A DNA stretch of 20,050 nucleotides. Origin: a virus. The stretch spans positions 1 through 20,050 of IMG/VR virus record IMGVR_UViG_3300031669_002167; one strand, 5' to 3'. The position numbers and the translations under genes were made by a program. This document shows, piece by piece, positions 5,609-12,570 of this stretch. The notes beneath the pieces are model-generated. The model was given only the letters and a program-made list of their open reading frames with translations, searched no databases and was not told the DNA's origin. Numbering within the stretch: position 1 is the stretch's first letter; each line of letters opens with the position of its first letter.

Positions 5609-6223
5609 GTGTTCGATATAGCATTTATAACTCATGAAACAGTAGTGGCATTGGTCACGTTGGTAGGAGCGGCTTGTACGGCATTAATATTCCTATGGAG
5701 GATTTTTAAAACGTGCGGAACATACTTAAGAGATAATGAAGATTTTAAAACTTCATTGGAAACCATTAAGAACGAAGTAACGCCAAACGGCGGGAAATCA
5801 CTGAAAGATATTGTTACCGGGCTAAAGAAAACGTGCGAGGACATATCAGACAGGCAAAAGGTAGCAGATCAACGGTCAAAGGCTGCGCTCCATTATCATA
5901 TGGACGCTCTTTTTGAGATTGATTCGGAAGGAAGAATGACGTGGTGTAACGACAGATTTCGAGAATTAACATCTGACATTGGAGACATCACCTCAGGATC
6001 AGATTGGATTAGTATAGTCCATGACGAAAGTCGAGGAGACTTTATAGATGAACTACACTCTTGTTTAGAAATGTGTAGAAAGGTTGATATCGAAACCAAG
6101 AACGTAAAAGGCGTTGGTGTAAGATTCGTTGGTTATCCTTACAGGACTTCCTCATCAACCCAAAAGGGCTTCTTGATTAATTGTTTTTTTCACGACCTGA
6201 ACTCTGAAAGGGTATCACTATGA
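5609..6223 (+). CDS. Membrane-anchored PAS-domain protein
   Basis: The chosen start is GTG 5609, which has GAAAGGTG (5597-5604) upstream. ATG 5585 in the same frame directly follows the terminator T run and has no ribosome binding site. From the GTG the protein has 204 residues: one hydrophobic segment (11-31), a charged helical linker with Pro-Asn-Gly-Gly-Lys-Ser-Leu-Lys-Asp (59-67), a motif often seen in phage proteins, and a PAS-like domain (about 97-196). PAS features include Leu-Phe-Glu-Ile-Asp (101-105), Gly108-Arg-Met-Thr-Trp, Cys113-Asn-Asp-Arg-Phe, and Trp133-Ile-Ser-Ile-Val-His138. No kinase or output domain follows, so it would act as a membrane-bound sensor or dimer platform. Its stop overlaps the holin-like start by 4 bases, which links it to that gene. 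Confidence 0.75.
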   Translation: MFDIAFITHETVVALVTLVGAACTALIFLWRIFKTCGTYLRDNEDFKTSLETIKNEVTPNGGKSLKDIVTGLKKTCEDISDRQKVADQRSKAALHYHMDALFEIDSEGRMTWCNDRFRELTSDIGDITSGSDWISIVHDESRGDFIDELHSCLEMCRKVDIETKNVKGVGVRFVGYPYRTSSSTQKGFLINCFFHDLNSERVSL

Positions 6224-6441
6224 GCCAAAACTCACCAAAATTTAAACTAGACATAGCCGACTTCGTAACTGTCGGTAAAACAGCCTTGCTGGTTGGTGGA
6301 GCAGCAGCATTAACATATATTGCTCAAAATTTGGGGGCGATTGATCTTGGGACTTACGGTCCACTGATTGTTCCAGTTGTAACTCTTGTCCTTGACACTG
6401 TTGTCAAATGGCTGCGAGATAACAGCAAAAAAAAAGACTAA
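6220..6441 (+). CDS. Holin-like small membrane protein
   Basis: A 73-residue protein starting at ATG 6220 in an ATGA overlap. It has two hydrophobic segments, about residues 19-36 and 46-65, joined by a short loop (Asn-Leu-Gly-Ala-Ile-Asp-Leu-Gly-Thr-Tyr-Gly). The tail is strongly positive (Arg-Asp-Asn-Ser-Lys-Lys-Lys-Asp). This size, two-segment topology and charged tail fit class II holins, which pierce the inner membrane at a set time to release lysis enzymes. The peptidase gene follows after 14 bases. The family is assigned by architecture, not by a sequence signature, so another small membrane role remains possible. Confidence 0.65.
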   Translation: MSQNSPKFKLDIADFVTVGKTALLVGGAAALTYIAQNLGAIDLGTYGPLIVPVVTLVLDTVVKWLRDNSKKKD

Positions 6442-6455
6442 CACAGGAGACTGAC

Positions 6456-7406
6456 ATGGGATTTGAAGCTGAAAGTTGGGTGCCAGATTTTAGTTCGCCT
6501 AAAAGTATTTGGAAAGCTTATCGCCAAGGGTATATGGGCGCGGTTTGTGATCCAGAAGAAACGGCGGCCCTGTTGGCGGCGTTAAAAACTCCATTGTTTG
6601 GTCCTTGTGCCTATAAACTGTATGGTGCGGGAGAAGGGAAGCTCTCCATGCCATTTAAATCGCTGCTAAAGTTTGACCCAAAGTTTGGACCGCTAGAGGC
6701 CCAGACCACGGGCGACTGCGTATCTCATGCAACTAGAAATGCCGTAGACATTACTAGGGCGGTTGAAATTGACATCAAGGGGGAAGCAGAATCATTTGAG
6801 GGGCGTGGTGCCACCGAAGGTATCTATCAATCCAGACCTTGGTCTGGCGAGGGTATGACATGTTCTGGTGCCGCCAAGTATATCAATTCAGAAGGCGGAC
6901 TACTGATTAGAAAAGATTATGGAGCAGTCGATTTATCAGTATATAATTCTAGTCTAGGGTCTAGTAAAAGAATTCCATTTAGTGTTTACGCAACTGAAGC
7001 TAAAAAGCATCAGGTAAAAACTATTTCAATGATTACGACTCTAGAAGAAGCCCGGGACGCGATTGCCAACGGATACTCAATTTCGGTATGTTCTGATGTT
7101 GGATTTTCTAGTAAAAGGGATTCAAAGGGTATCGCAGAGCGATCAGGAAATTGGAACCACGCAATGGCATGGATTGCCTGTGATGACACGCGGGAAAGAT
7201 CAAATGGACTACTGTTCTTGGTCCAGAACAGTTGGGGATTATGGAATTCAGGACCAAGAGTTCATGGTCAACCAGAAGGTAGCTTTTGGATTAAAGAAAG
7301 CCCAGCCAGAGCCATGTTAGCACAGCAAGGATCGTGGGTCTTTAGTGATGTGGAAGGTTTTCCAGCTAGAGACTTACCAGATTACGGTACAGCATCCTAT
7401 CTCTAA
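6456..7406 (+). CDS. Papain-like (C1 family) cysteine peptidase
   Basis: A 316-residue protein starting at ATG 6456, with AGGAGA upstream. The papain active-site set is complete: Gln83 (oxyanion hole) and Cys88 in Gln-Thr-Thr-Gly-Asp-Cys-Val-Ser-His; His235 in Asn-Trp-Asn-His-Ala-Met; and Asn258 in Gln-Asn-Ser-Trp-Gly (257-261). The tail has the usual Gly-Ser-Phe-Trp-Ile strand (275-279). There is no signal peptide and no obvious propeptide, so it is probably made active in the cytoplasm. It could cut peptide crosslinks in the host wall after holin action, process virion proteins, or attack a host protein; context next to a holin-like gene favours the first, but this is inference. C1 peptidases are uncommon in phages compared with other lysis enzymes. 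Confidence 0.85.
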   Translation: MGFEAESWVPDFSSPKSIWKAYRQGYMGAVCDPEETAALLAALKTPLFGPCAYKLYGAGEGKLSMPFKSLLKFDPKFGPLEAQTTGDCVSHATRNAVDITRAVEIDIKGEAESFEGRGATEGIYQSRPWSGEGMTCSGAAKYINSEGGLLIRKDYGAVDLSVYNSSLGSSKRIPFSVYATEAKKHQVKTISMITTLEEARDAIANGYSISVCSDVGFSSKRDSKGIAERSGNWNHAMAWIACDDTRERSNGLLFLVQNSWGLWNSGPRVHGQPEGSFWIKESPARAMLAQQGSWVFSDVEGFPARDLPDYGTASYL

Positions 7407-7416
7407 GGAGAAGACT

Positions 7417-8130
7417 ATGAAGACTATGTTTTTTACTTCTGGCACCATGATTACTACAGCGGTCTTGCTTTCCTATGGTGGGTTTGGCGGAATGTCTGAC
7501 ACAGACTGGAGACCGTACATCAGCACTAGGCTTGCCCGCGTTATTATGCTGGAAGATTCAACTCCGGACGTTAATCCAGACACGCCAGTTGCCTTATGCG
7601 ACGGTTCTGGATGGATTACCCATGGGGATGGACATCAAACGCGTTGCCCCGGATGCATCGCCTGCGAAAATAACAGAGAACGATCTGTTGTTGAGCCAGA
7701 AATCGTAGAACCTCCGGTCGTGGAGCCAGCGAAAAAGCCACAAATTCAACCTCCAGCAATTGTTGAACCGGTTGAACCATCTATAATTGAGCCTGCCCAA
7801 CCCGCTAAGCCACAAGTTCCCCAACCGCAGGCCGTTCCTCCCCCAGCCAAGTATAAAATTTATCATTTTGGAGCGAGTTGGTGTTTTCCATGCACAATGA
7901 TGAAACGCACTTGGAATAGCGAATCGGTTCTACGCAAACTAATCGAATTGGACGCAGAAATCTTCTACCTTGATAACGATAACCCAGAGCATATGGATCT
8001 TTTCCGTCAGTTTGGTATTTCAAGTTTTCCAACGATTATTATCGTAAAAGAAGACTACGCCTTTTTCCGATGGTCTGGATTTAGGACTATTCCGCAGACG
8101 ATCAAAATTTTACAGGACAATTTAAAATGA
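7417..8130 (+). CDS. Exported thioredoxin-fold protein with zinc-binding and proline-rich regions
   Basis: I chose ATG 7417, which has TAAGGAG (7404-7410) upstream; the longer open frame would overlap the peptidase gene. The 237-residue protein has a hydrophobic leader (about 4-24), a DnaJ-like zinc motif (Cys61-Asp-Gly-Ser-Gly, then Gly-Asp-Gly-His at 70-73 and Cys77-Pro-Gly-Cys80 with Cys83), a long Pro/Glu/Val linker (91-143) with repeated Val-Glu-Pro units, and a thioredoxin domain (146-237). The redox motif is Trp155-Cys156-Phe-Pro-Cys159 and the cis-proline is Pro205. It would form or reduce disulfides outside the cytoplasm. Possible clients are the exported proteins encoded around it. 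Its stop overlaps the next start by 4 bases. Confidence 0.85.
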   Translation: MKTMFFTSGTMITTAVLLSYGGFGGMSDTDWRPYISTRLARVIMLEDSTPDVNPDTPVALCDGSGWITHGDGHQTRCPGCIACENNRERSVVEPEIVEPPVVEPAKKPQIQPPAIVEPVEPSIIEPAQPAKPQVPQPQAVPPPAKYKIYHFGASWCFPCTMMKRTWNSESVLRKLIELDAEIFYLDNDNPEHMDLFRQFGISSFPTIIIVKEDYAFFRWSGFRTIPQTIKILQDNLK

Positions 8131-8519
8131 ACATTTTCAAAACCGCAGAGATAGCTGCCGGTATTATGTTGGAAAAAAAGCTCGTTGATAGAATATGTAT
8201 CTACATTCAAGCCAAAGAAAAAAACTTTTCTTTAGATCCTGAGACAATTAAAGCAATTCTTAATTGCATTATTGCCATCGCTGGACTATTATATAAGTGT
8301 TATGGACACGATCCGTCACAATACTACGGGGTTGTGCAAAACCCGGGGCTATTTAGCCGGTGGATGGTATCTCTTTATACACGAAAGTATTTCAGGTTTA
8401 AGCCCTCAGATCAAAGGGAAATTATGTGTAGCGCCATGATGGATACGGCGAAAGGAATGTCAGAAAAGGAAATTCAACAATTAATATCATATGCCAATGG
8501 GTTAAGGAGTAAAACTTAA
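8127..8519 (+). CDS. Hypothetical protein, 130 residues
   Basis: The protein starts at ATG 8127 within an ATGA overlap with the thioredoxin-like gene. It is mostly helical. Residues about 42-57 form a hydrophobic stretch (Ile-Leu-Asn-Cys-Ile-Ile-Ala-Ile-Ala-Gly-Leu-Leu-Tyr) that could be a membrane segment or a buried helix. The part after it is basic and aromatic. I do not recognise a family. Its place in the cassette, coupled on both sides, suggests a role with its membrane-facing neighbours. Confidence 0.75.
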   Translation: MNIFKTAEIAAGIMLEKKLVDRICIYIQAKEKNFSLDPETIKAILNCIIAIAGLLYKCYGHDPSQYYGVVQNPGLFSRWMVSLYTRKYFRFKPSDQREIMCSAMMDTAKGMSEKEIQQLISYANGLRSKT

Positions 8520-8896
8520 TGAGTACGTTTCAAATTGTGATGCTGGCTGGCGCTGCAGCTTTAGCAGTTAGTATTTTTTGGCCGCAAATACTAGAGTTTG
8601 CACACCAATTGCTAGAGCGTCCAGATACGCCAATCATTACACCAGCCCCACTGCCGCCTCCAACTCCAGCCCCTGTTCCAGACGAACTTCTACATTTGCA
8701 GGCGACAGAGTTGGTAGCGATTATTGCTTGCTGGGAAACCCTAAAGATAAACTGCATCAAAGCAGGCATGGGTGAGGCCGCCGTTGAATTGAACAAAATT
8801 TTCCCACTATTCGCTTTGGGCAAGAGTAAGATTAAAACCAAGGACTATCCCCTCGACTTCATTTCATTGACAGACGGCGAGGTGAAGAATGTCTAA
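8519..8896 (+). CDS. Small membrane-anchored protein with proline-rich linker
   Basis: A 125-residue protein with ATG 8519 overlapping the preceding TAA by one base (TAATG), with AAGGAG at 8504-8509 upstream. Residues 5-22 form a hydrophobic N-terminal anchor. Residues 36-54 are a linker of Pro, Ala and Thr. Residues 55-125 form a mainly helical, soluble domain with two cysteines near 71 and 79. Anchor, Pro linker and small domain repeat the plan of the protein at 1297, although the end domains differ. It would face the periplasm or the cytoplasm depending on insertion. No family was recognised. Confidence 0.75.
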   Translation: MSTFQIVMLAGAAALAVSIFWPQILEFAHQLLERPDTPIITPAPLPPPTPAPVPDELLHLQATELVAIIACWETLKINCIKAGMGEAAVELNKIFPLFALGKSKIKTKDYPLDFISLTDGEVKNV

Positions 8897-9368
8897 AGGT
8901 GTAAAAATAATTCTACTTATCGTTCTAGTTATCGGTGGACTATGGGGAGAAAAGATTGTTGATCTTGTAAAAAACAACGTTGAAATTGTTCTTCCGTCGC
9001 CGACCCCAACCGTGCCAATTGATGAACCATCTATCGCTTTCAAAAGTGCCGTATTGCCAATATCAGAGCTTTATATCACACCAGCAGACGCTAGCCAAAT
9101 CTCCAATTTCTTCCTAGAGTTGGCAAGCGTGGTAAAAAACGACCCCGGGTTTATCGTGTCGACATCTATTTTCCGCGAATTCAATATTACTTCCGGAGGT
9201 CTGAATTTTGCTGGGACAACTTTGAAAAATAAGTATCCTAACTTGGGAGAAATGATAGACACAACCATTGTGCTTACTGTTGGAAAAGAAAGTGTACCAC
9301 TAGACCCCGCTAAGAGGTCAGATTTGGTAGACTGTTTGAAAGCCATAGCATGGGCCGTACACCAATAA
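8889..9368 (+). CDS. Exported or membrane-anchored protein with proline-rich stretch
   Basis: A 159-residue protein starting at ATG 8889, overlapping the gene before it by 8 bases. A GGCGAGG stretch (8877-8883) lies just upstream. Residues 1-20 hold a basic start and a hydrophobic core, like an uncleaved anchor or a signal peptide. A Pro/Thr stretch (36-47) follows, then an alpha/beta-looking domain. It is the third exported-looking protein in a row, and its C-terminus has no cysteine pair or lipobox. No family was recognised. A spanin-like or scaffold role could be imagined, but nothing in the sequence proves it. Confidence 0.75.
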   Translation: MSKGVKIILLIVLVIGGLWGEKIVDLVKNNVEIVLPSPTPTVPIDEPSIAFKSAVLPISELYITPADASQISNFFLELASVVKNDPGFIVSTSIFREFNITSGGLNFAGTTLKNKYPNLGEMIDTTIVLTVGKESVPLDPAKRSDLVDCLKAIAWAVHQ

Positions 9369-9532
9369 TAGATGCCATCGTCGAGGGCATTATTGAAACG
9401 CTAGACTTAGATAAAGAATTCATCAATAAAACGAAAGCCATCATGGAAATGGTATCCTTCGTAGAGGAAAATGGCGACGACGTGATCCTAATACAAATTG
9501 GTGATAACATTGAAATAAAAATTACTCGTTAG
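9350..9532 (+). CDS. Hypothetical 60-residue acidic protein
   Basis: ATG 9350 starts a 60-residue frame that overlaps the previous gene by 19 bases and ends 18 bases before a terminator. The protein is acidic and probably helical in its first 35 residues, followed by two short strands (Val-Ile-Leu-Ile-Gln-Ile and Ile-Glu-Ile-Lys-Ile). It has no signal or membrane segment. The last place in the transcript and an intact frame support it as a gene; no family is evident. Confidence 0.6.
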   Translation: MGRTPIIDAIVEGIIETLDLDKEFINKTKAIMEMVSFVEENGDDVILIQIGDNIEIKITR

Positions 9533-9550
9533 CGGCTCAATCCGCGAATT

Positions 9551-9585
9551 ATCCTTGTGCCACGGAGGGCGCAGGGATTTTTTTT
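9551..9585 (+). terminator. Rho-independent terminator
   Basis: Bases 9551-9561 (ATCCTTGTGCC) pair with 9568-9578 (GGCGCAGGGAT) over 11 positions with two G-T wobbles and a 6-base loop. Eight T residues run from 9578 to 9585. It ends the envelope cassette and insulates the nrd promoter that begins ten bases later. Confidence 0.9.
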
Positions 9586-9594
9586 ACTTTTAGG

Positions 9595-9623
9595 TTGACA
9601 AAATCGTATGTATACAATATAAT
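9595..9623 (+). promoter_or_regulatory. Perfect-consensus sigma-70 promoter for the nrd operon
   Basis: TTGACA (9595-9600) and TATAAT (9618-9623) are separated by exactly 17 bases, the ideal layout for housekeeping sigma. Transcription should start near 9630, about 20 bases before nrdA ATG 9651, with AAAGGA (9639-9644) as ribosome binding site. An 8-base palindrome, TGTATACA (9609-9616), sits in the spacer and could bind a repressor. Such a strong host-type promoter suggests early expression of the nucleotide and replication genes. Confidence 0.92.
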
Positions 9624-9650
9624 ACAAGAAATCAAATCAAAGGACTAAAA

Positions 9651-11897
9651 ATGCAAGTAACGAAGCGCGACGGGACCGCAGAGGAGTATTCGGTAGAAAA
9701 AATTCACAAAGTCGTAGATCAGGCTTGTAAGGGAATCAATAGCGTATCTCTTTCTGACATCGAAATGAATGCCAACCTATCTCTTTACGACGGCATTTCA
9801 AGCTCAGAAATTCATAAGATCATTATTAAATCTGCAAATGATTTAATCTCAACATCTTCTCCCAACTATCAATACGTAGCCGCCAGACTATTAAATATGC
9901 AACTTAGAAAAGAGGTGTGGGGCTGTGGGAATAAGCCGAACGATTTCGCCATGTTCTTAGAACGAAATGTTGACAACGGCGTCTATGATCCACTAATCTT
10001 AGAGAAGTGGACCAAAGAAGAAGTCTCCACAATAGAAAAGTATATCAATCACAATAGGGACGATCTGTTCACTTACGCCGGTCTTCAACAGATGATTGAT
10101 AAATACCTAGTGAAGAATAGAAGTACGGGCAGCATTTATGAAACACCACAATTTGCGTACATGTGCATTGCTATGTGTTTATTTGGAACCCTAGACGAGG
10201 TTAAAAAAGCTTATGACTGTTACTCTACCTTTAAGATCAATCTTCCTACTCCTATTATGGCTGGTGTTAGGACTAACATTAGGCAATTCGCTAGTTGTGT
10301 CTTGGTGGATATTGATGATAATTTGGATTCAATATTTGCAAGCCTCCATGCCGTAGGGCGTTATACGGCAAGGCGTGCTGGCATTGGTTTAAACATTGGT
10401 CGAATGCGCCCAATTAACTCTCCAATTCGTGGTGGAGAAGTTATTCACACAGGACTTATCCCATATCTAAAGAACTTTGAGTCTTGTGTTAAATCTACCA
10501 GTCAAAATGGTTTGCGTGGTGGCTCGGCAACCGTTCATGTTCCATTTTGGCATTATGAGGTCGAAGATATTATTGTGTTGAAGAACAATGCTGGCACAGA
10601 CGACAATCGCGTGCGCAAATTAGACTATTCTCTTCAGTTCTGTAAGCTGTTCTATGATCGTCTCATCGCCAATGAAGACATTACACTTTTTAGTCCACAC
10701 GAAACTCCGGGGCTATATGAAGCTTTTGGAGACAACGAAAAGTTCGATGAACTCTATCTAAAATACGAAAACGCACGGTCTTTAAAGTTTAAAAAGAAAA
10801 TTCCTGCTCGAAAACTTGCAGAGATTTTTGCGAGAGAGAGGTTAGAAACTGGCCGCATTTATTCTATGAATGTTGACACAGCCAATGAGCATGGTTCGTG
10901 GAACGTCCCAGTGAAAATGTCTAACCTTTGCCAAGAGATTATACACCCAACAAAGCCCATAAAATCTATAGACGACAAAGATGGAGAAATTGGTATTTGC
11001 CTTCTATCTGCCCTTAATCTTTTGGAGCTGAATAACGAGAAAGAAATTGAGGCGGCCTGCACAACAGCAGTAAAGACACTTGAGGCAATTATCGACTATC
11101 AAGATTACCCAGTTTTAGCTGGCGAAAACTTTACCAAGAATCGACGGTCGTTGGGGATCGGGGTTACAAATCTAGCCGGATTCTTAGCTAAGAACAAACT
11201 GAAATACGAAGACCCAGAGGCCTTGGAGCTAATCCATGAGACAATGGAACAGATTCAGTGGAATCTTATCAGCGCCTCTTGTCATTTAGCTAAAGAGCTT
11301 GGCCCCTGCGCAAAATTCAACGAGACAAAATATGCAGATGGACTATTGCCAATCGACTGGTATAAAAAATCAGTAGATGATTTAGTTAGGCCAGAATACA
11401 ACATGGACTGGGAAGAACTGCGAGAACGAATCAAAAAGTATGGTTTACGTCATTCCACCTTTACCGCTGGCATGCCCTGTGAGTCCAGTAGCGTGATCCA
11501 GAACAGCACAAACGGTATTGAGCCTGTCAGGAGCCTACTTATCCACAAGAAGGCTAAAAACGGCATTTTGAAGCAACTGGTGCCCAACTACCACACTCGG
11601 AAGAACTATTATACCCTAGCTTGGGAAATGACTGACAATAAGGCAGTCATGAATGTGGCAGCAGTTATTCAGAAGTTTATGGACATGGGCATAAGTACCA
11701 ACCTGTACTACAACTATGCCCACTACGACGACGGGAATATTCCACTGAGCGTTTTAATTAAAGACCAGATTTATGGTTATAAGTATGGGTTGAAGAACTT
11801 TTATTATGCCAATACTCCAGATGGAGACAAGGAGCAGTCCCCGATGTTGGGCGAGGAAGTAGAAGAAGTGTGTGGTGGAGGAGGATGCAGTATATGA
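9651..11897 (+). CDS. nrdA: Ribonucleotide reductase class Ia, large subunit
   Basis: The 748-residue enzyme reduces ribonucleoside diphosphates to deoxy forms, together with NrdB. An N-terminal ATP-cone-like region (about 1-90, starting Val-Thr-Lys-Arg-Asp-Gly) suggests dATP control, although phage copies often lose it. Active-site residues are all present: Cys216 and Cys450 as the redox pair, Asn425-Leu-Cys427-Gln-Glu429 with the thiyl-radical cysteine, the tyrosine pair Tyr718-Tyr719 for radical transfer, and the C-terminal Cys741-x4-Cys746 that receives electrons from thioredoxin or glutaredoxin. Length matches the family. The gene starts about 20 bases after a perfect promoter start. No intein or intron interrupts it. 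nrdB follows after one inserted gene. Confidence 0.97.
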   Translation: MQVTKRDGTAEEYSVEKIHKVVDQACKGINSVSLSDIEMNANLSLYDGISSSEIHKIIIKSANDLISTSSPNYQYVAARLLNMQLRKEVWGCGNKPNDFAMFLERNVDNGVYDPLILEKWTKEEVSTIEKYINHNRDDLFTYAGLQQMIDKYLVKNRSTGSIYETPQFAYMCIAMCLFGTLDEVKKAYDCYSTFKINLPTPIMAGVRTNIRQFASCVLVDIDDNLDSIFASLHAVGRYTARRAGIGLNIGRMRPINSPIRGGEVIHTGLIPYLKNFESCVKSTSQNGLRGGSATVHVPFWHYEVEDIIVLKNNAGTDDNRVRKLDYSLQFCKLFYDRLIANEDITLFSPHETPGLYEAFGDNEKFDELYLKYENARSLKFKKKIPARKLAEIFARERLETGRIYSMNVDTANEHGSWNVPVKMSNLCQEIIHPTKPIKSIDDKDGEIGICLLSALNLLELNNEKEIEAACTTAVKTLEAIIDYQDYPVLAGENFTKNRRSLGIGVTNLAGFLAKNKLKYEDPEALELIHETMEQIQWNLISASCHLAKELGPCAKFNETKYADGLLPIDWYKKSVDDLVRPEYNMDWEELRERIKKYGLRHSTFTAGMPCESSSVIQNSTNGIEPVRSLLIHKKAKNGILKQLVPNYHTRKNYYTLAWEMTDNKAVMNVAAVIQKFMDMGISTNLYYNYAHYDDGNIPLSVLIKDQIYGYKYGLKNFYYANTPDGDKEQSPMLGEEVEEVCGGGGCSI

Positions 11898-11925
11898 CAA
11901 AGTCTCAAAAGGGGGCGTGTGCGAT

Positions 11926-12570
11926 ATGATAAATAGAAGAGATTTTCATAAAACAATTGCGACACTGTTTGGCGCAGCCGCAATCCCCACGGTTGTATTA
12001 GACACCATTATCCCAGCGTTACCGCCCTCAGAATTGTCTGGCTTTTGGGGCGTACAGCGACTTTTAATAAACACAAGTTTTGATGTAACTTCTGTATTTG
12101 AACTGGGCACCATAGAGGCCATCGACGAGATCAGAACGGAAGTTTCTATTGAGACAGATCTATGCGTACTATCCGGCGATGAGCCAGATTTTGCTAAGGA
12201 AATAACCCTAAATTTTAAAGGTACGAATAAGGAATGGATTGTTCATCGAAAGACGAATGACCCGCCGACAAAGAAAGTTTGGTGGAACAGTGGCTACCTT
12301 TCATGTAATAAAAGACAACCGTCGTACTATTGCTCTTCCGATATGGATATTTTTCATGCCGGAACGGACAAGATAGCAAATGTCACTAAGATGCTCCCAG
12401 AAAAATTCTACGACATACACATATACTATTCTGAATGCGCCGATTTTTCGTTTGATAGTCGTGAAAAGGCTGAGTATAAAATAGTGCTTTCAAATCACCA
12501 ACTACAACGAGTACAGTGGGATAAGCTCCCAGACCCTAAACAATTCACTCGCTTAATCCGGAGACCCTAG
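11926..12570 (+). CDS. Protein with twin-arginine-like leader, inserted between nrdA and nrdB
   Basis: I chose ATG 11926, preceded by GGGGG (11911-11915); the same frame is open from ATG 11872, but that would overlap nrdA by 26 bases and place the leader inside the protein. From 11926 the protein has 214 residues. It starts Met-Ile-Asn-Arg-Arg-Asp-Phe-His-Lys, close to the Tat motif (S/T-R-R-x-F-L-K), followed by a hydrophobic stretch (10-30). The rest looks like a beta-rich soluble domain with cysteines at about 80, 126, 135 and 168. The arrangement suggests export of a folded protein. No known family was recognised. It ends with TAG overlapping the GTG of nrdB by one base, so it is translated with that operon. 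Confidence 0.7.
   Translation: MINRRDFHKTIATLFGAAAIPTVVLDTIIPALPPSELSGFWGVQRLLINTSFDVTSVFELGTIEAIDEIRTEVSIETDLCVLSGDEPDFAKEITLNFKGTNKEWIVHRKTNDPPTKKVWWNSGYLSCNKRQPSYYCSSDMDIFHAGTDKIANVTKMLPEKFYDIHIYYSECADFSFDSREKAEYKIVLSNHQLQRVQWDKLPDPKQFTRLIRRP

Noticed and set aside
7345-7416. Longer start for the thioredoxin-like protein
   Set aside because: It would overlap the peptidase gene by more than 60 bases and put the leader inside the protein; ATG 7417 has a full ribosome binding site and begins with the leader.
8530-8841. Reverse-strand open frame opposite the proline-rich membrane protein
   Set aside because: Its Gly/Ser-rich stretch is only the complement of the Pro-rich linker codons. It has no ribosome binding site, and all neighbours are on the + strand.
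11872-11925. Longer start for the protein between nrdA and nrdB
   Set aside because: The added residues translate the Gly/Cys-rich nrdA tail in another frame and would displace the twin-arginine-like leader. ATG 11926 is preceded by a G-rich site.
11898-12569. Homing endonuclease or intein between nrdA and nrdB
   Set aside because: No HNH, LAGLIDADG or GIY-YIG motif is present, nrdA is uninterrupted and of normal length, and no intein splice motifs were seen.
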